Position numbers and translations under genes: made by a program. Shown here in pieces: positions 7,752 to 16,426 of a stretch of DNA of 16,581 nucleotides. The notes below the pieces were generated by a model. The model was not told the origin of the DNA. It did no database searches and saw only the letters and a program-made list of their open reading frames with translations. The first letter of the stretch is position 1; each line of letters opens with the position of its first letter. Origin of the DNA: Bordetella parapertussis (lineage in GTDB: Bacteria; Pseudomonadota; Gammaproteobacteria; Burkholderiales; Burkholderiaceae_C); NCBI GenBank assembly GCA_945907335.1, contig CAMDSU010000019.1, positions 1-16,581 of the forward strand, written 5' to 3'.

Positions 7752-9890
7752 ATGTCAGATATCTTGTCAAAAGCGATTGAATTCTCAAAAGTTTTGCTGG
7801 CTGAAAAGAAGGAATTCACTGCAGAGCAGGTGCTCAGCCATTGCGATGGGGTTTGCCGCATTCTTCTGAGCATTGGTGCTTCGCAGCACATGCAAGCGGC
7901 TATTTATCTGGCCCATGTCTGTGATGTTTTAAGCAAACCCAAAGAAACCTTGGTGCCAGTTTTCGGGGCAGAACTCACTGATCTTTCCATCTCTACGCAG
8001 AAGATTTTTCAATTATTAAAAACCGCAGGTGATTCATCTGTCAAGCAAGTGTCGTCATCATTGCAAATTGAGCATGTGCGCAGGATGTTGCTTGCCTTTT
8101 CGAAAGACTTGCGAGTGATCATGTTGTTATTGGCTTCTCAGTTGCAGCATTTGAAATTCATCACATCCAAAAAAGCTCCTGGCCATGATGAATTTGCAAG
8201 AAGCGTCTTGAATATTTTTTCACCCCTGGCAAATCGGCTGGGAATTTGGCAGCTCAAGTGGGAAATGGAAGATTTGTCCTTTCGGATGCTTGAGCCACAG
8301 ACCTACAAACAAATTGCATTGAAGTTAGAGTCAAAGCGCAATGAGCGAGAGTTGGAAATTGAGCACCTGAAAGCTGAGTTGCATCAATTACTTTCTGCAG
8401 AATCAATCATTTCCGAAATTCAAGGCAGGCCGAAGAACATATACAGCATTGTCAAAAAAATGCGTGGCAAATCTTTGGGGTTTGATCAGGTCTTTGATCT
8501 GCGCGCGGTTCGAATCATTGTCGACAAACTGCCCGATTGCTATCGGTGCTTGTCAATAGTTCATCAACATTACCAACCTGTAGATGATCAATTTGATGAT
8601 TACATCTCAAAACCTAAAGCTAACGGCTATCAGTCCCTTCACACAGTTGTTAGAAACCATGCGGGGCATGTGGTCGAGATTCAGATACGTACAAGCGCTA
8701 TGCATGCGCATGCAGAGTTTGGTGTAGCTGCGCATTGGGTCTACAAGGAAGCCGGCACCAAAGGCTATGGTGGTGTCTCCGCTTCTTCAGACCAAACGCA
8801 ACGCATGGCTGTTTTACGGCAGTTGTTGGCTTGGGAGCGTGATCTGAGTGCGGAGAACGATTCAAACAGGAATGTGGCTGAAAACAGCAGTGATGATCGA
8901 ATATATGCATTGACGCCAGAGGCTTCCATTATTGAGCTTTCGCAAGGCGCCACCCCTATTGATTTTGCTTACGCGGTTCATACTGAACTAGGCCATCGCT
9001 GCAGAGGTGCAAAAGTGGATGGCGCATTGGTCCCCTTATCTACGCTATTGTTAAATGGTCAGACGGTTGAAATTACCACAGTAAGAGAGGGCGGCCCTTC
9101 GCGCGATTGGCTCAATCCGGATTTAAAGTTTATCGGCAGTCAGCGATCGAAGTCCAAAATCCGTGCATGGTTCAATTTCCAAAAAGCCCAAGAAACTATT
9201 TCGCGCGGCAGGGAGTTGGTGGAAAAAATTCTTCAGCGAGAAGGAAAAACTTCTCTGAAATTCGAGGACTTGGCCAGGCAGTTGGGGTTCGACTCGGCTG
9301 AAAAACTTTTTGAGGTGGTGGGTAAAGACGAGTTGTCATTGCGTCAAATTGAAATTTCACTGCGGCCCGCGGTCGAGAAAGAAGCGGCTGACGATAAATT
9401 ATTAAGAAAATTTCAATCAACAAAAAATCAACATTCCCAAGGCAATGTTTTGGTGGTGGGCGTTGATTCATTGCTGACGCAACTGTCAAAATGCTGTCGA
9501 CCCGCTCCCCCAGACCTTGTAAAGGGTTATGTCACCAAAGGAAAAGGGGTTAGCGTTCATCGCTCGACTTGCGCTAATTTTTTACAACTGCAAACCAAGG
9601 ATCCGGGCCGTGTCATCGAGGTTGCTTGGAACCAATCAAACGCAAAGATCTTCGAGGCAAAATATCCTGTTGACATCCAAATTTTGGCGGATGACCGTCA
9701 AGGTTTACTTCGCGATATTTCTGAGGTGTTTGCCAAAGAAAAAATAAACGTTATTGGGGTAAAGACGCAGTCAGCCCATGACCAGGCCCGAATGATTTTC
9801 ACGGTGGAAATTCTTGATACGCTGCGATTGGGAAAAGTGCTCACCAACGTGAATGCGGTTTCAGGCGTCAAAAATGCACATCGTCAATAA
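7752..9890 (+). CDS. relA: (p)ppGpp synthetase, RelA type
   Basis: Transfers pyrophosphate from ATP to GDP or GTP to make the starvation alarmone (p)ppGpp, activated on ribosomes by uncharged tRNA. The 712-residue long RSH protein shows a degenerate N-terminal HD domain (no HD or ED pair; the region reads AIYLAHVCDVLSK near 50-62), so hydrolase activity is unlikely and RelA fits better than SpoT. The synthetase domain spans about 200-335, with RPKNIYSIVKKM, catalytic D249 in FDLRAVRII, YQSLHTVV and E309 in VEIQIRT. The motif that is EXDD in RelA and RXKD in bifunctional enzymes is QFDD (280-283). Then come TGS (384-445), a Cys motif KCCRP with HRSTC (580-607) and ACT (640-712). The ATG has only a weak ribosome-binding site. 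tRNA-Val follows on the same strand. Confidence 0.94.
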   Translation: MSDILSKAIEFSKVLLAEKKEFTAEQVLSHCDGVCRILLSIGASQHMQAAIYLAHVCDVLSKPKETLVPVFGAELTDLSISTQKIFQLLKTAGDSSVKQVSSSLQIEHVRRMLLAFSKDLRVIMLLLASQLQHLKFITSKKAPGHDEFARSVLNIFSPLANRLGIWQLKWEMEDLSFRMLEPQTYKQIALKLESKRNERELEIEHLKAELHQLLSAESIISEIQGRPKNIYSIVKKMRGKSLGFDQVFDLRAVRIIVDKLPDCYRCLSIVHQHYQPVDDQFDDYISKPKANGYQSLHTVVRNHAGHVVEIQIRTSAMHAHAEFGVAAHWVYKEAGTKGYGGVSASSDQTQRMAVLRQLLAWERDLSAENDSNRNVAENSSDDRIYALTPEASIIELSQGATPIDFAYAVHTELGHRCRGAKVDGALVPLSTLLLNGQTVEITTVREGGPSRDWLNPDLKFIGSQRSKSKIRAWFNFQKAQETISRGRELVEKILQREGKTSLKFEDLARQLGFDSAEKLFEVVGKDELSLRQIEISLRPAVEKEAADDKLLRKFQSTKNQHSQGNVLVVGVDSLLTQLSKCCRPAPPDLVKGYVTKGKGVSVHRSTCANFLQLQTKDPGRVIEVAWNQSNAKIFEAKYPVDIQILADDRQGLLRDISEVFAKEKINVIGVKTQSAHDQARMIFTVEILDTLRLGKVLTNVNAVSGVKNAHRQ

Positions 9891-9951
9891 CGCAAGCAAA
9901 TAGCCCATGTGTTTTGACCAAGTTTTGACGTAGTCTCTCGTTTTCAGTTCC

Positions 9952-9960
9952 TGCTAGAAT
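9952..9960 (+). promoter_or_regulatory. extended -10 promoter element of tRNA-Val
   Basis: TGCTAGAAT is an extended -10 element (TG, one base, then TAGAAT with 5 of 6 matches to TATAAT). It predicts a start near 9967, about 12 bases before the tRNA. No good -35 stands 17 bp upstream; two TTGACN hexamers (9914-9919 and 9925-9930) are too far away. Confidence 0.5.
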
Positions 9961-9978
9961 TCCTAACTTCGGCAACGA

Positions 9979-10055
9979 AGGCGCGTAGCTCAGCTGGTTA
10001 GAGCACCACCTTGACATGGTGGGGGTCGTTGGTTCGAGTCCAATCGCGCCTACCA
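9979..10055 (+). tRNA. tRNA-Val (anticodon GAC)
   Basis: A complete 77-base cloverleaf with encoded CCA. The acceptor stem AGGCGCG pairs perfectly with CGCGCCT. T8 A9 are followed by a D arm GCTC/GAGC, the anticodon stem CCACC/GGTGG with loop TTGACAT (anticodon GAC at loop positions 3-5), a 5-base variable loop and the T arm GTTGG/CCAAT with loop TTCGAGT. It reads the Val codons GUC and GUU. It sits between relA and phaR with its own likely extended -10 promoter. Confidence 0.97.
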
Positions 10056-10076
10056 TCTTCATGGTTATGTTTTCTG

Positions 10077-10107
10077 CCTGAATACTCCCTCTTTTTATTT
10101 TTTCAGG
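10077..10107 (+). promoter_or_regulatory. inverted repeat overlapping the phaR ribosome-binding site
   Basis: CCTGAA (10077-10082) is complementary to TTCAGG (10102-10107) across a T-rich 19-base loop. The right arm takes in AGG of the AGGA (10105-10108) that stands 6 bases before the phaR TTG start, so folding would hide the ribosome-binding site. With only 6 bp and a long loop the hairpin is weak; regulation is speculative. The AGGA itself supports the TTG at 10115. Confidence 0.3.
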
Positions 10108-10114
10108 ATGATTC

Positions 10115-10654
10115 TTGCCTCGTAATAAAGATGCAAACAAACCGTCAACTACTGAAACCACAGATTCAGTAGAGACGGTTCGACTTATTAAAAAATACCC
10201 AAACCGAAGACTTTACGATACAAAAACTTCCAGCTACATCACTCTTCAGGAAGTCAAAGACATGGTGGTTCAAGCTGAGCGTCTAAAAGTGATTGATGCA
10301 AAAACTGATGAGGACTTAACCAGAAGCATATATTTGCAAATTATTTTGGAAGAAGAGGCCGGGGGAGTGCCATTATTTTCTGAAATTGCGTTGGCCAATA
10401 TGATTCGCTTTTACGGACACTCCATGCAGGCAATGATGGGAAACTACCTTGAAAATAATATTCAAAATTTCTGCAATTTTCAAAAACACATGTCCGATCA
10501 AGTTCAGCCCATTTCTCCAGACACATGGACGCAGATGATGACCAACCCTAGCCAAGCTGTGCAAAATTTTGTAGGTAATTACGCACAGCAATCTGGCCAA
10601 ATATTGGCCCAAATGCAAGAACAAATGGCCAAAGCCATGGGCTTGAAGAAATGA
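10115..10654 (+). CDS. phaR: polyhydroxyalkanoate synthesis regulator PhaR
   Basis: PhaR senses polyhydroxybutyrate granules: it represses phasin and PHA genes and leaves DNA when it binds the polymer. The 179-residue product has the PHA-accumulation regulator N-terminal domain ([20 protein letters not shown] from residue 23, then TLQEVKDMV) and the following helical domain [20 protein letters not shown]. The C-terminus is rich in Gln and Met ([19 protein letters not shown]). It starts with TTG at 10115, with AGGA 6 bases upstream and no ATG or GTG before the conserved domain. The stop overlaps the rimO start as ATGA (10651-10654), indicating coupled translation. The PHA synthase operon (phaCAB) is not in the window, but bdhA nearby supports a PHB-making organism. 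The 59 bp between tRNA-Val and this gene show no good promoter, so read-through from the tRNA promoter is possible. Confidence 0.95.
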   Translation: MPRNKDANKPSTTETTDSVETVRLIKKYPNRRLYDTKTSSYITLQEVKDMVVQAERLKVIDAKTDEDLTRSIYLQIILEEEAGGVPLFSEIALANMIRFYGHSMQAMMGNYLENNIQNFCNFQKHMSDQVQPISPDTWTQMMTNPSQAVQNFVGNYAQQSGQILAQMQEQMAKAMGLKK

Positions 10655-12012
10655 GTTTGACACCAAAGGTTGGCTTTGTCAGTTTGGGTTGCCCCAAAGC
10701 TTTGACTGATTCTGAATTGATCCTCACGCAATTGAGTGCCGAGGGTTATGTGACTTCAAAAACATTTGACGGTGCTGATTTGGTCATCGTCAACACCTGT
10801 GGTTTCATCGATGATGCTGTCAAAGAAAGTTTAGACACTATCAGCGAAGCGTTGGCAGTCAATGGCAAAGTCATTGTCACGGGTTGTTTGGGCGCAAAGT
10901 CAGGTGCTGATGGACAAAATCTGGTCAAGGGACTGCATCCAAGTGTCCTGGCGGTCACTGGACCACATGCTACGCAAGAGGTCATGGACGCGGTTCACTT
11001 GCATTTGCCCAAGCCTCACGATCCATTTCTTGATTTGGTGCCTGCAACTGGCATCAAACTGACGCCAAAACATTTTGCTTACTTGAAGATCAGCGAAGGT
11101 TGCAATCACCGGTGTTCGTTTTGCATTATTCCCTCTATGCGCGGAGACCTTAAATCGCGTCCTGTCGGAGATGTTCTTAACGAAGCCTTGGCACTGTTGG
11201 AATCAGGCGTCAAGGAATTGCTGATCATCTCCCAAGACACCTCTGCATATGGCGTCGATATTCGCTACCAAACAGGTTTTTTTCAAGGTCGTCCCATCAA
11301 GTCCCGGCTGTATGAGTTGGTAGAGGCCTTGGGTGAATTGGCCGAACCATTTGGCGCATGGATCAGGCTGCACTATGTATATCCTTATCCAACTGTGGAT
11401 GAGATCATTCCCATGATGGCCACAGGTCGTGTGCTGCCTTATTTGGACGTGCCTTTTCAGCACAGTCATCCCGATGTGTTGAAGCGAATGAAGCGTCCCG
11501 CAAGTGGTGAAAAAAATATCGAGCGCATACATGCATGGCGTAAAGTTTGTCCGCAATTGGTGGTGCGTAGCACCTTCATTGCAGGCTTTCCCGGTGAAAC
11601 GCAAGGTGAATTCCAGCACTTGCTGGATTTTCTGCAAGAAGCACAAATTGATCACGCGGGATGCTTTGCCTACAGTGCGGTTGATGGCGCAACCGCCAAC
11701 GAGTTGCCAGGCATGCTTTCCTTTGAACTCAGGCAAGAACGTCAGGCGGAGTTTATGGCGGTGGCACAGAATATTTCTGCAAAAAAAATCACAAATCTGA
11801 TTGGTTCGACCATGCAAGTCTTGGTTGATAAATCAATCTCTCTGGGTCGAGGTGGTGGCGTGGGTCGCAGTTACCGCGATGCCCCAGAGGTTGACGGTGT
11901 AGTTCACTTGTTACCGCCCGAAAGAGTGAGTAAAACCTATCGAACGGGTGAATTCACCAAAGTAAAAATTTTGGATTCACAAGGGTTGGATTTGATTGGA
12001 ATGCCAATCTAA
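10651..12012 (+). CDS. rimO: ribosomal protein S12 methylthiotransferase RimO
   Basis: A radical-SAM enzyme that adds a methylthio group to the conserved Asp88 (E. coli numbering) of ribosomal protein S12. The N-terminal MTTase domain has three cluster cysteines, C14 ([12 protein letters not shown]), C50 (VNTCGF) and C79 (VTGCLGA). The radical-SAM triad C151, C155, C158 is in [20 protein letters not shown]. The [11 protein letters not shown] and [13 protein letters not shown] variants are those of RimO rather than its tRNA-modifying relative MiaB. A TRAM domain occupies the last 70 or so residues. The 453 residues are a normal length. It is translationally coupled to phaR by the ATGA overlap. 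After its stop there is no visible terminator before the oppositely directed tRNA-Leu, so its transcript may run antisense through that tRNA into rnr. Confidence 0.97.
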   Translation: MSLTPKVGFVSLGCPKALTDSELILTQLSAEGYVTSKTFDGADLVIVNTCGFIDDAVKESLDTISEALAVNGKVIVTGCLGAKSGADGQNLVKGLHPSVLAVTGPHATQEVMDAVHLHLPKPHDPFLDLVPATGIKLTPKHFAYLKISEGCNHRCSFCIIPSMRGDLKSRPVGDVLNEALALLESGVKELLIISQDTSAYGVDIRYQTGFFQGRPIKSRLYELVEALGELAEPFGAWIRLHYVYPYPTVDEIIPMMATGRVLPYLDVPFQHSHPDVLKRMKRPASGEKNIERIHAWRKVCPQLVVRSTFIAGFPGETQGEFQHLLDFLQEAQIDHAGCFAYSAVDGATANELPGMLSFELRQERQAEFMAVAQNISAKKITNLIGSTMQVLVDKSISLGRGGGVGRSYRDAPEVDGVVHLLPPERVSKTYRTGEFTKVKILDSQGLDLIGMPI

Positions 12013-12050
12013 TTAATAAACCTTGAAGAGGTTGATGGGGTATGTAAGAT

Positions 12051-12135
<85 letters not shown>

Positions 12136-12147
12136 ATTCAGGAAAGC

Positions 12148-12153
12148 AGAGGA
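12148..12153 (+). promoter_or_regulatory. candidate rnr ribosome-binding site
   Basis: AGAGGA lies just upstream of the in-frame ATC at 12158, with 4 bases between, a slightly short spacing. No ATG, GTG or TTG stands at a normal distance in the rnr frame; the next in-frame start codon is TTG at 12188, with no proper site before it. The motif overlaps the -10 box of tRNA-Leu on the other strand by one base. Confidence 0.35.
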
Positions 12154-12158
12154 TCATA
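12153..12158 (-). promoter_or_regulatory. -10 box of tRNA-Leu
   Basis: On the minus strand this reads TATGAT (5 of 6 matches to TATAAT), placing the transcript start near 12146, some 10 bases before the tRNA. The expected -35 zone (around 12176-12181) is a poor match. It overlaps the presumed translation start of rnr on the opposite strand. Confidence 0.45.
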
Positions 12159-14419
12159 TCAAAAAAAACAACAGCACCCAGACAGGCTTGCTTGAAGAAT
12201 TCAAGGGAGTAGTCGAAGGCCATCGAGATGGACATGGCTTTGTTATGCGCGATGACGGACAAGTCAATGTTTATCTTCCCCCCAATGAAATGCGTGCTGT
12301 TTTGCACAAGGACATTGTCATTGCGCGGGTGACGCGGTTGGATAAAAAAGGTCGGCCAGAAGGTCGAATTTTAGAGATCACGCAAAGGCCCGCGCACCCG
12401 ATCATTGGACGTTTGCTGCACGAGAGCGGTGTTTGGTTAGTGGCACCCGAAGACCGCCGCTATGGACAAGATATTCTGATTCCCAAGACCGCCACTGGAA
12501 AGGCGTTGCCTGGGCAAGTGGTTGTGGTTGAGTTGACCGAACCTCCAAGCCTTTACGGACAACCCGTTGGTCGAGTCCAAGAAGTACTCGGCGAGATGGA
12601 CGATCCCGGCATGGAAATTGAAATTGCTGTTCGTAAGTACAGCGTTGCGCATGTATTTTCTCCAGCATGTTTAAAGCAAGCAGAATCTTTGCCTGATCAT
12701 GTGAACGCCAAAGATTTTCCGCATAGAGTGGATTTAACGGATATCGCTTTGGTGACTATTGATGGCGAAGACGCCAAAGATTTTGATGACGCTGTTTATT
12801 GTGAACCACTAAAAATCGATGGAGAAGATGGTTGGCGTTTGTTGGTTGCAATCGCAGACGTAAGCCATTATGTGGAGACTGAAAGCCCTATAGATATAGA
12901 TGCATACGACCGGGCAACCAGTGTGTATTTCCCAAGACGGGTGATACCTATGCTTCCTGAAAAGCTATCCAACGGACTGTGCTCTCTCAAGCCAGATGTC
13001 GATCGTTTGTGCATGGTCTGTGATATGACGGTCAACGCGGATGGAGAGGTCTTTGCCTATCAGTTTTATGAAGCTGTAATGCATAGCCATGCCCGACTGA
13101 CCTATACAGATGCCGCCGCTATTTTGTCGAATACGCGAGGACCACAAGCACAGAAATATAAAGCCATAGTCAATGACTTGATTCACTTACACGACGTTTA
13201 TCGCGCGTTGTTGAAGGCCAGACAAAAAAGAGGTGCAGTGGATTTTGAGACAACCGAGACACAAATCATTTGTGATGACAATGGTCGTATTGAAAAAATT
13301 GTTCCCCGTACAAGAACCGAGGCACACCGTCTGATTGAAGAAACTATGCTTGCTGCCAATGTCTGCAGTGCAGACTTCATTCAGCATAAAAAGCATGCTG
13401 CTTTGTTTCGTGTCCATGAAGGGCCAACCCCTGAAAAATTAGAAATTTTGCGCAGCTATTTAAAGTCTTTAGGCATCGGTTTGCAAATCACTGAAGAACC
13501 ATCACCCAGTCAGTTTCAAGCCATTGCATTAGCTACCAAAGATAGGTTGGACGCACAACAGATTCACAGTATGTTGCTTCGTTCAATGCAACAAGCTATC
13601 TACACGCCTGTCAACAGTGGTCATTTCGGTTTGGCTTATGAGGCATACACGCATTTCACGAGTCCTATTCGTAGGTATCCAGATTTATTGGTTCACCGCG
13701 TCATTAAGTCTATTTTGCTAGGCGATCGATATAAATTGCCAGCTTTGCCTGTGCCCGGCGAGGCCCATGCAAAATTATCAAGACGCTTGGCCTCTAATGC
13801 AGCCAAATCTTCGCAGTCAGCGACAGATAAAAATATCCATTTATCGCCAGAAATTCAATCATGGCAGGCCGCAGGTTTGCACTGCAGCGCTAACGAACGT
13901 CGTGCCGATGAAGCCAGTAGGGATGTGGAAGCATGGTTGAAGTGTCAATACATGCGCGAGCATTTGGGCGAGGATTTCAGTGGAACAGTGTCAGCAGTTA
14001 CCGGGTTTGGTGTGTTTGTGACCTTGGATGCGATGTACGTAGAAGGGTTGGTTCATATCACCGAACTCGGCGGGGACTATTTCCGTTTTGATGAAGCGCG
14101 TCAAGAGTTAAGAGGAGAACGAACTGGAATTCGCTATGCCATTGGTGCTCGAGTACGCGTTCAAGTCAGCAGGGTAGATTTAGATGGTCGAAAAATTGAC
14201 TTTCGTTGGGTGCAGGATGATGTGACAGAGCTGCAATCTGCAGGCGCCCGAAAAGTCAAAGGAAAAGATGTAGACGGAAAATTTTCTTCCTTGAGGGGTC
14301 AAGGTGCATTGCCTCGAAACAAGGCTTCTAAAAAGCCTCGCAATGCTAAAGCTCCTTTCGCAACGCCTGCTAAAGCAGTGAAGAAAAGTGCGCCAACTGT
14401 CAAGGCCAGAAAACGATAA
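12158..14419 (+). CDS. rnr: ribonuclease R (start unresolved)
   Basis: RNase R is a processive 3'-5' exoribonuclease that degrades structured RNA and helps rRNA and tmRNA quality control. Cold-shock-type OB domains come first ([20 protein letters not shown]). The RNB catalytic domain has [18 protein letters not shown] with D202, D208, D210 and D211, matching the four catalytic Asp of E. coli, and later [19 protein letters not shown]. An S1 domain (about 605-690, [20 protein letters not shown]) and a Lys/Arg-rich tail follow. At about 753 residues it lacks the roughly 80-residue N-terminal winged helix of the 813-residue E. coli enzyme. The frame is open upstream through the antisense tRNA-Leu, but that part is not protein-like. 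I set the start at ATC 12158 (then KKNNST) for its AGAGGA; TTG 12188 is the first conventional option. rnr may be read from the rimO transcript. Confidence 0.92.
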   Translation: MKKNNSTQTGLLEEFKGVVEGHRDGHGFVMRDDGQVNVYLPPNEMRAVLHKDIVIARVTRLDKKGRPEGRILEITQRPAHPIIGRLLHESGVWLVAPEDRRYGQDILIPKTATGKALPGQVVVVELTEPPSLYGQPVGRVQEVLGEMDDPGMEIEIAVRKYSVAHVFSPACLKQAESLPDHVNAKDFPHRVDLTDIALVTIDGEDAKDFDDAVYCEPLKIDGEDGWRLLVAIADVSHYVETESPIDIDAYDRATSVYFPRRVIPMLPEKLSNGLCSLKPDVDRLCMVCDMTVNADGEVFAYQFYEAVMHSHARLTYTDAAAILSNTRGPQAQKYKAIVNDLIHLHDVYRALLKARQKRGAVDFETTETQIICDDNGRIEKIVPRTRTEAHRLIEETMLAANVCSADFIQHKKHAALFRVHEGPTPEKLEILRSYLKSLGIGLQITEEPSPSQFQAIALATKDRLDAQQIHSMLLRSMQQAIYTPVNSGHFGLAYEAYTHFTSPIRRYPDLLVHRVIKSILLGDRYKLPALPVPGEAHAKLSRRLASNAAKSSQSATDKNIHLSPEIQSWQAAGLHCSANERRADEASRDVEAWLKCQYMREHLGEDFSGTVSAVTGFGVFVTLDAMYVEGLVHITELGGDYFRFDEARQELRGERTGIRYAIGARVRVQVSRVDLDGRKIDFRWVQDDVTELQSAGARKVKGKDVDGKFSSLRGQGALPRNKASKKPRNAKAPFATPAKAVKKSAPTVKARKR

Positions 14420-14438
14420 AACATTCAGGAGAAATTGC

Positions 14439-15191
14439 ATGACCAAAGGAAAAATTGCCATCGTCACAGGCGCTGGAACTGGTGTGGGTAAATCAGCTGC
14501 TTTGGCTTTAATTCAAGCTGGGTGGTTTGTTGCTTTGGCCGGACGCAGAGAGCAACCCTTGAAGGATGTTCAAAATGCTTCATCGCATCCCAACCATTGT
14601 TTAGTGATGCCAACGGATGTGGCAGACCCCATTTCAGTCGAAAAATTGTTTGATGCTGTAGTAAAGCAATACGGACGAGTTGACTTGCTCTTCAATAACG
14701 CTGGAGTGAGTGCGCCCGGCGTTCCTTTGGACGAATTGAGCATTGAACAATGGAGAAATGTGGTTGACATCAACTTAAACGGTATGTTTTATTGTTTGCG
14801 GCAAGCCTTTAAGGTCATGAAATCCCAAACTCCTATGGGTGGTCGCATCATCAATAATGGCTCAATTTCTGCGACTGCACCACGGCCTAATTCGATTGCT
14901 TACACTTCTACAAAACATGCAGTGACTGGGCTTACCAAAACTGCTTCCTTAGACGGCAGAAAGTTCCATATTGCAGTTGGGCAAATTGATATCGGTAATG
15001 CGGAAACTGAAATGGCGGCTGTGATGGCAAAAGGTGTTCCTCAAGCCAATGGCGAGGTTAAGCCAGAGCCCTTGATGGATGTTGCGCACGTTGGGACTTC
15101 TGTTCTTTATATGGCAGAACTGCCTTTGTCAGCCAATGTGTTGTTTCATACAGTGATGGCCACAAATATGCCTTTTGTCGGTCGCGGTTAA
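14439..15191 (+). CDS. SDR-family NAD(P)-dependent oxidoreductase
   Basis: A short-chain dehydrogenase/reductase of 250 residues; substrate unknown. Cofactor motif TGAGTGVG at 10-17, NNAG near 86, and catalytic S142, Y155 and K159 in [20 protein letters not shown]. The GRR at the end of the second beta strand is of the kind often seen with NADP. The C-terminal half ([12 protein letters not shown], and NMPFVGRG at the very end) marks a conserved subfamily I recognise but cannot assign to a reaction. The ATG at 14439 has AGGAG 7 bases upstream, much better than frames reaching back to 14388 inside rnr. It lies 19 bp after rnr on the same strand, so it is probably co-transcribed. Its TAA shares TTAA with the convergent dadA-like gene. 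It is clearly distinct from bdhA, lacking the Q94/H144/K152 set. Confidence 0.9.
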   Translation: MTKGKIAIVTGAGTGVGKSAALALIQAGWFVALAGRREQPLKDVQNASSHPNHCLVMPTDVADPISVEKLFDAVVKQYGRVDLLFNNAGVSAPGVPLDELSIEQWRNVVDINLNGMFYCLRQAFKVMKSQTPMGGRIINNGSISATAPRPNSIAYTSTKHAVTGLTKTASLDGRKFHIAVGQIDIGNAETEMAAVMAKGVPQANGEVKPEPLMDVAHVGTSVLYMAELPLSANVLFHTVMATNMPFVGRG

Positions 15192-16426
15192 AAGCGTTCG
15201 ATACCAAGGCCTTTGAGGTCCACTTCACAACCTCTGCCTGACACCATGTCAGCAATGGCCCTGGCACTGCCGCAACTGTTCGCCCAACCGTGGTTTCCGT
15301 GGCCAGTGTTTAACCAAACACCTTTGATGCCTGAGTGTCCCAGTATGGGCACGCCGTCTGTCAGCACGTCGCGTGTGCCCCTCCACACCTGAACCGCTTC
15401 ATGGGTCTTGGCCGCACCCGGAAACCAGTCATTTAGCACTTTATAGAGCAGTGCAACGCATTGTTCGGGTGGTTTTTTATTGTGTCCAATTTCAACAATG
15501 CCGCTTACTCTGATGCGTTGTCCGGTGCGGGCAATGGATATATGTTGCCTGGCATCCATCACGCCAAAAACTGGGGCGTCAATCAACTGCCTGACAGATG
15601 AACTGAGGGTATAGCCGTGTACGGCTAAGGAGGGAATATGTATACCTAAATTTTTAACCAATGCTTTGCTGTAAATACCCGCACAAATCACGACATGGTC
15701 GAATTTTTCAGGGGCGCCTGATGAGGTGCGAATGACTTGCGGGGAATCGGGCAGCAAAGGAAGTACTTCCTGTGAAGTTCTGAAATCAGCGCCCAGCAAA
15801 TGGGCTTGATGCTTTGCTAGCAATGAAAATTGCCTGCAGTTGGCAATCGAGTCATTGGGAAACAAAATGGCACAGTGGAATGACTGTTCCTCGGACAGCG
15901 CTGGTTCCAGCTTGCGTGTTTCTGCAGGATCAAGCTTTTTGAAACTGATCCCGTTTTCAGACATCAGGTCCAGTTGGGGTTGGAAATTTTTTAAATCTTT
16001 TTCTTGTCTACAAATTAATAAGCAACCTTGACTGCTCTCGTATTGAAAACCATATTGTTCGGTGATACCTGTCAATACTTCTTGACTGTAGAAAGCTAAT
16101 CGCTGCAGCGCTTCTAGTTTTAATTTATAGAAAGGATGCTTGCTTGCTTGTTGCCATTGCCAAAACCATGACAGGGGAATGTTTGACAGGCCATGGAAAG
16201 AAAGCGTGTCTGAACCCAATAGCATTTTTCTAAGGGTATTGAACGGAAGGCCAGGCGCCGTCCAAGCATTGATCATGGCGGGCCCGATGAAGCCTGCAGT
16301 TGCAAAACTGGCTTGTTGTGCGATGCCTGAGCCCTTTTCAAACACCACTACGTCATGCCCATGTGAAGCAAGCTCAAGCGCAGTAGTCACGCCAATCACA
16401 CCCGCTCCGACAACAGCAATTTTCAT
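15188..16426 (-). CDS. dadA: FAD-dependent D-amino acid dehydrogenase (DadA-like)
   Basis: Probably oxidises D-amino acids to keto acids and ammonia, passing electrons to the respiratory chain at the inner membrane. The 412 residues begin with the FAD-binding Rossmann motif [27 protein letters not shown] (shown here as the GAGVIG at 7-12 and its acidic strand end). The C-terminal block [18 protein letters not shown] (about 371-388) resembles the GHGTLGWTMACGSGR block of DadA, and [19 protein letters not shown] is the usual preceding motif. The N-terminal [21 protein letters not shown] aligns with the DadA segment but differs in several places, so a related amino-acid oxidase (glycine or sarcosine type) is not excluded. 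E. coli DadA is 432 residues. The ATG has no clear ribosome-binding site. It overlaps the SDR gene by 4 bp tail to tail. Confidence 0.85.
   Translation of the reverse strand: MKIAVVGAGVIGVTTALELASHGHDVVVFEKGSGIAQQASFATAGFIGPAMINAWTAPGLPFNTLRKMLLGSDTLSFHGLSNIPLSWFWQWQQASKHPFYKLKLEALQRLAFYSQEVLTGITEQYGFQYESSQGCLLICRQEKDLKNFQPQLDLMSENGISFKKLDPAETRKLEPALSEEQSFHCAILFPNDSIANCRQFSLLAKHQAHLLGADFRTSQEVLPLLPDSPQVIRTSSGAPEKFDHVVICAGIYSKALVKNLGIHIPSLAVHGYTLSSSVRQLIDAPVFGVMDARQHISIARTGQRIRVSGIVEIGHNKKPPEQCVALLYKVLNDWFPGAAKTHEAVQVWRGTRDVLTDGVPILGHSGIKGVWLNTGHGNHGWANSCGSARAIADMVSGRGCEVDLKGLGIERF

Noticed and set aside
7752..9890. Assignment as bifunctional SpoT/Rel
   Set aside because: The N-terminal domain lacks the HD and ED metal ligands, and the synthetase motif ends in DD rather than KD, so RelA fits better.
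9911..9930. Direct repeat GTTTTGAC (9911-9918 and 9922-9929) giving two TTGACN boxes before tRNA-Val
   Set aside because: The spacing to the extended -10 at 9955-9960 is 24 bp or more, too long for a normal -35, and no other -10 fits.
9868..10161. 97-residue minus-strand frame containing GLEPTTPTMSRWCSNQLSYA
   Set aside because: This is the complement of tRNA-Val translated, a familiar false protein in bacterial annotation. It also overlaps the ends of relA and phaR.
11203..11817. 204-residue minus-strand frame inside rimO
   Set aside because: Shadow of rimO, which is intact and full length. The product is Cys/His-rich without a recognisable pattern.
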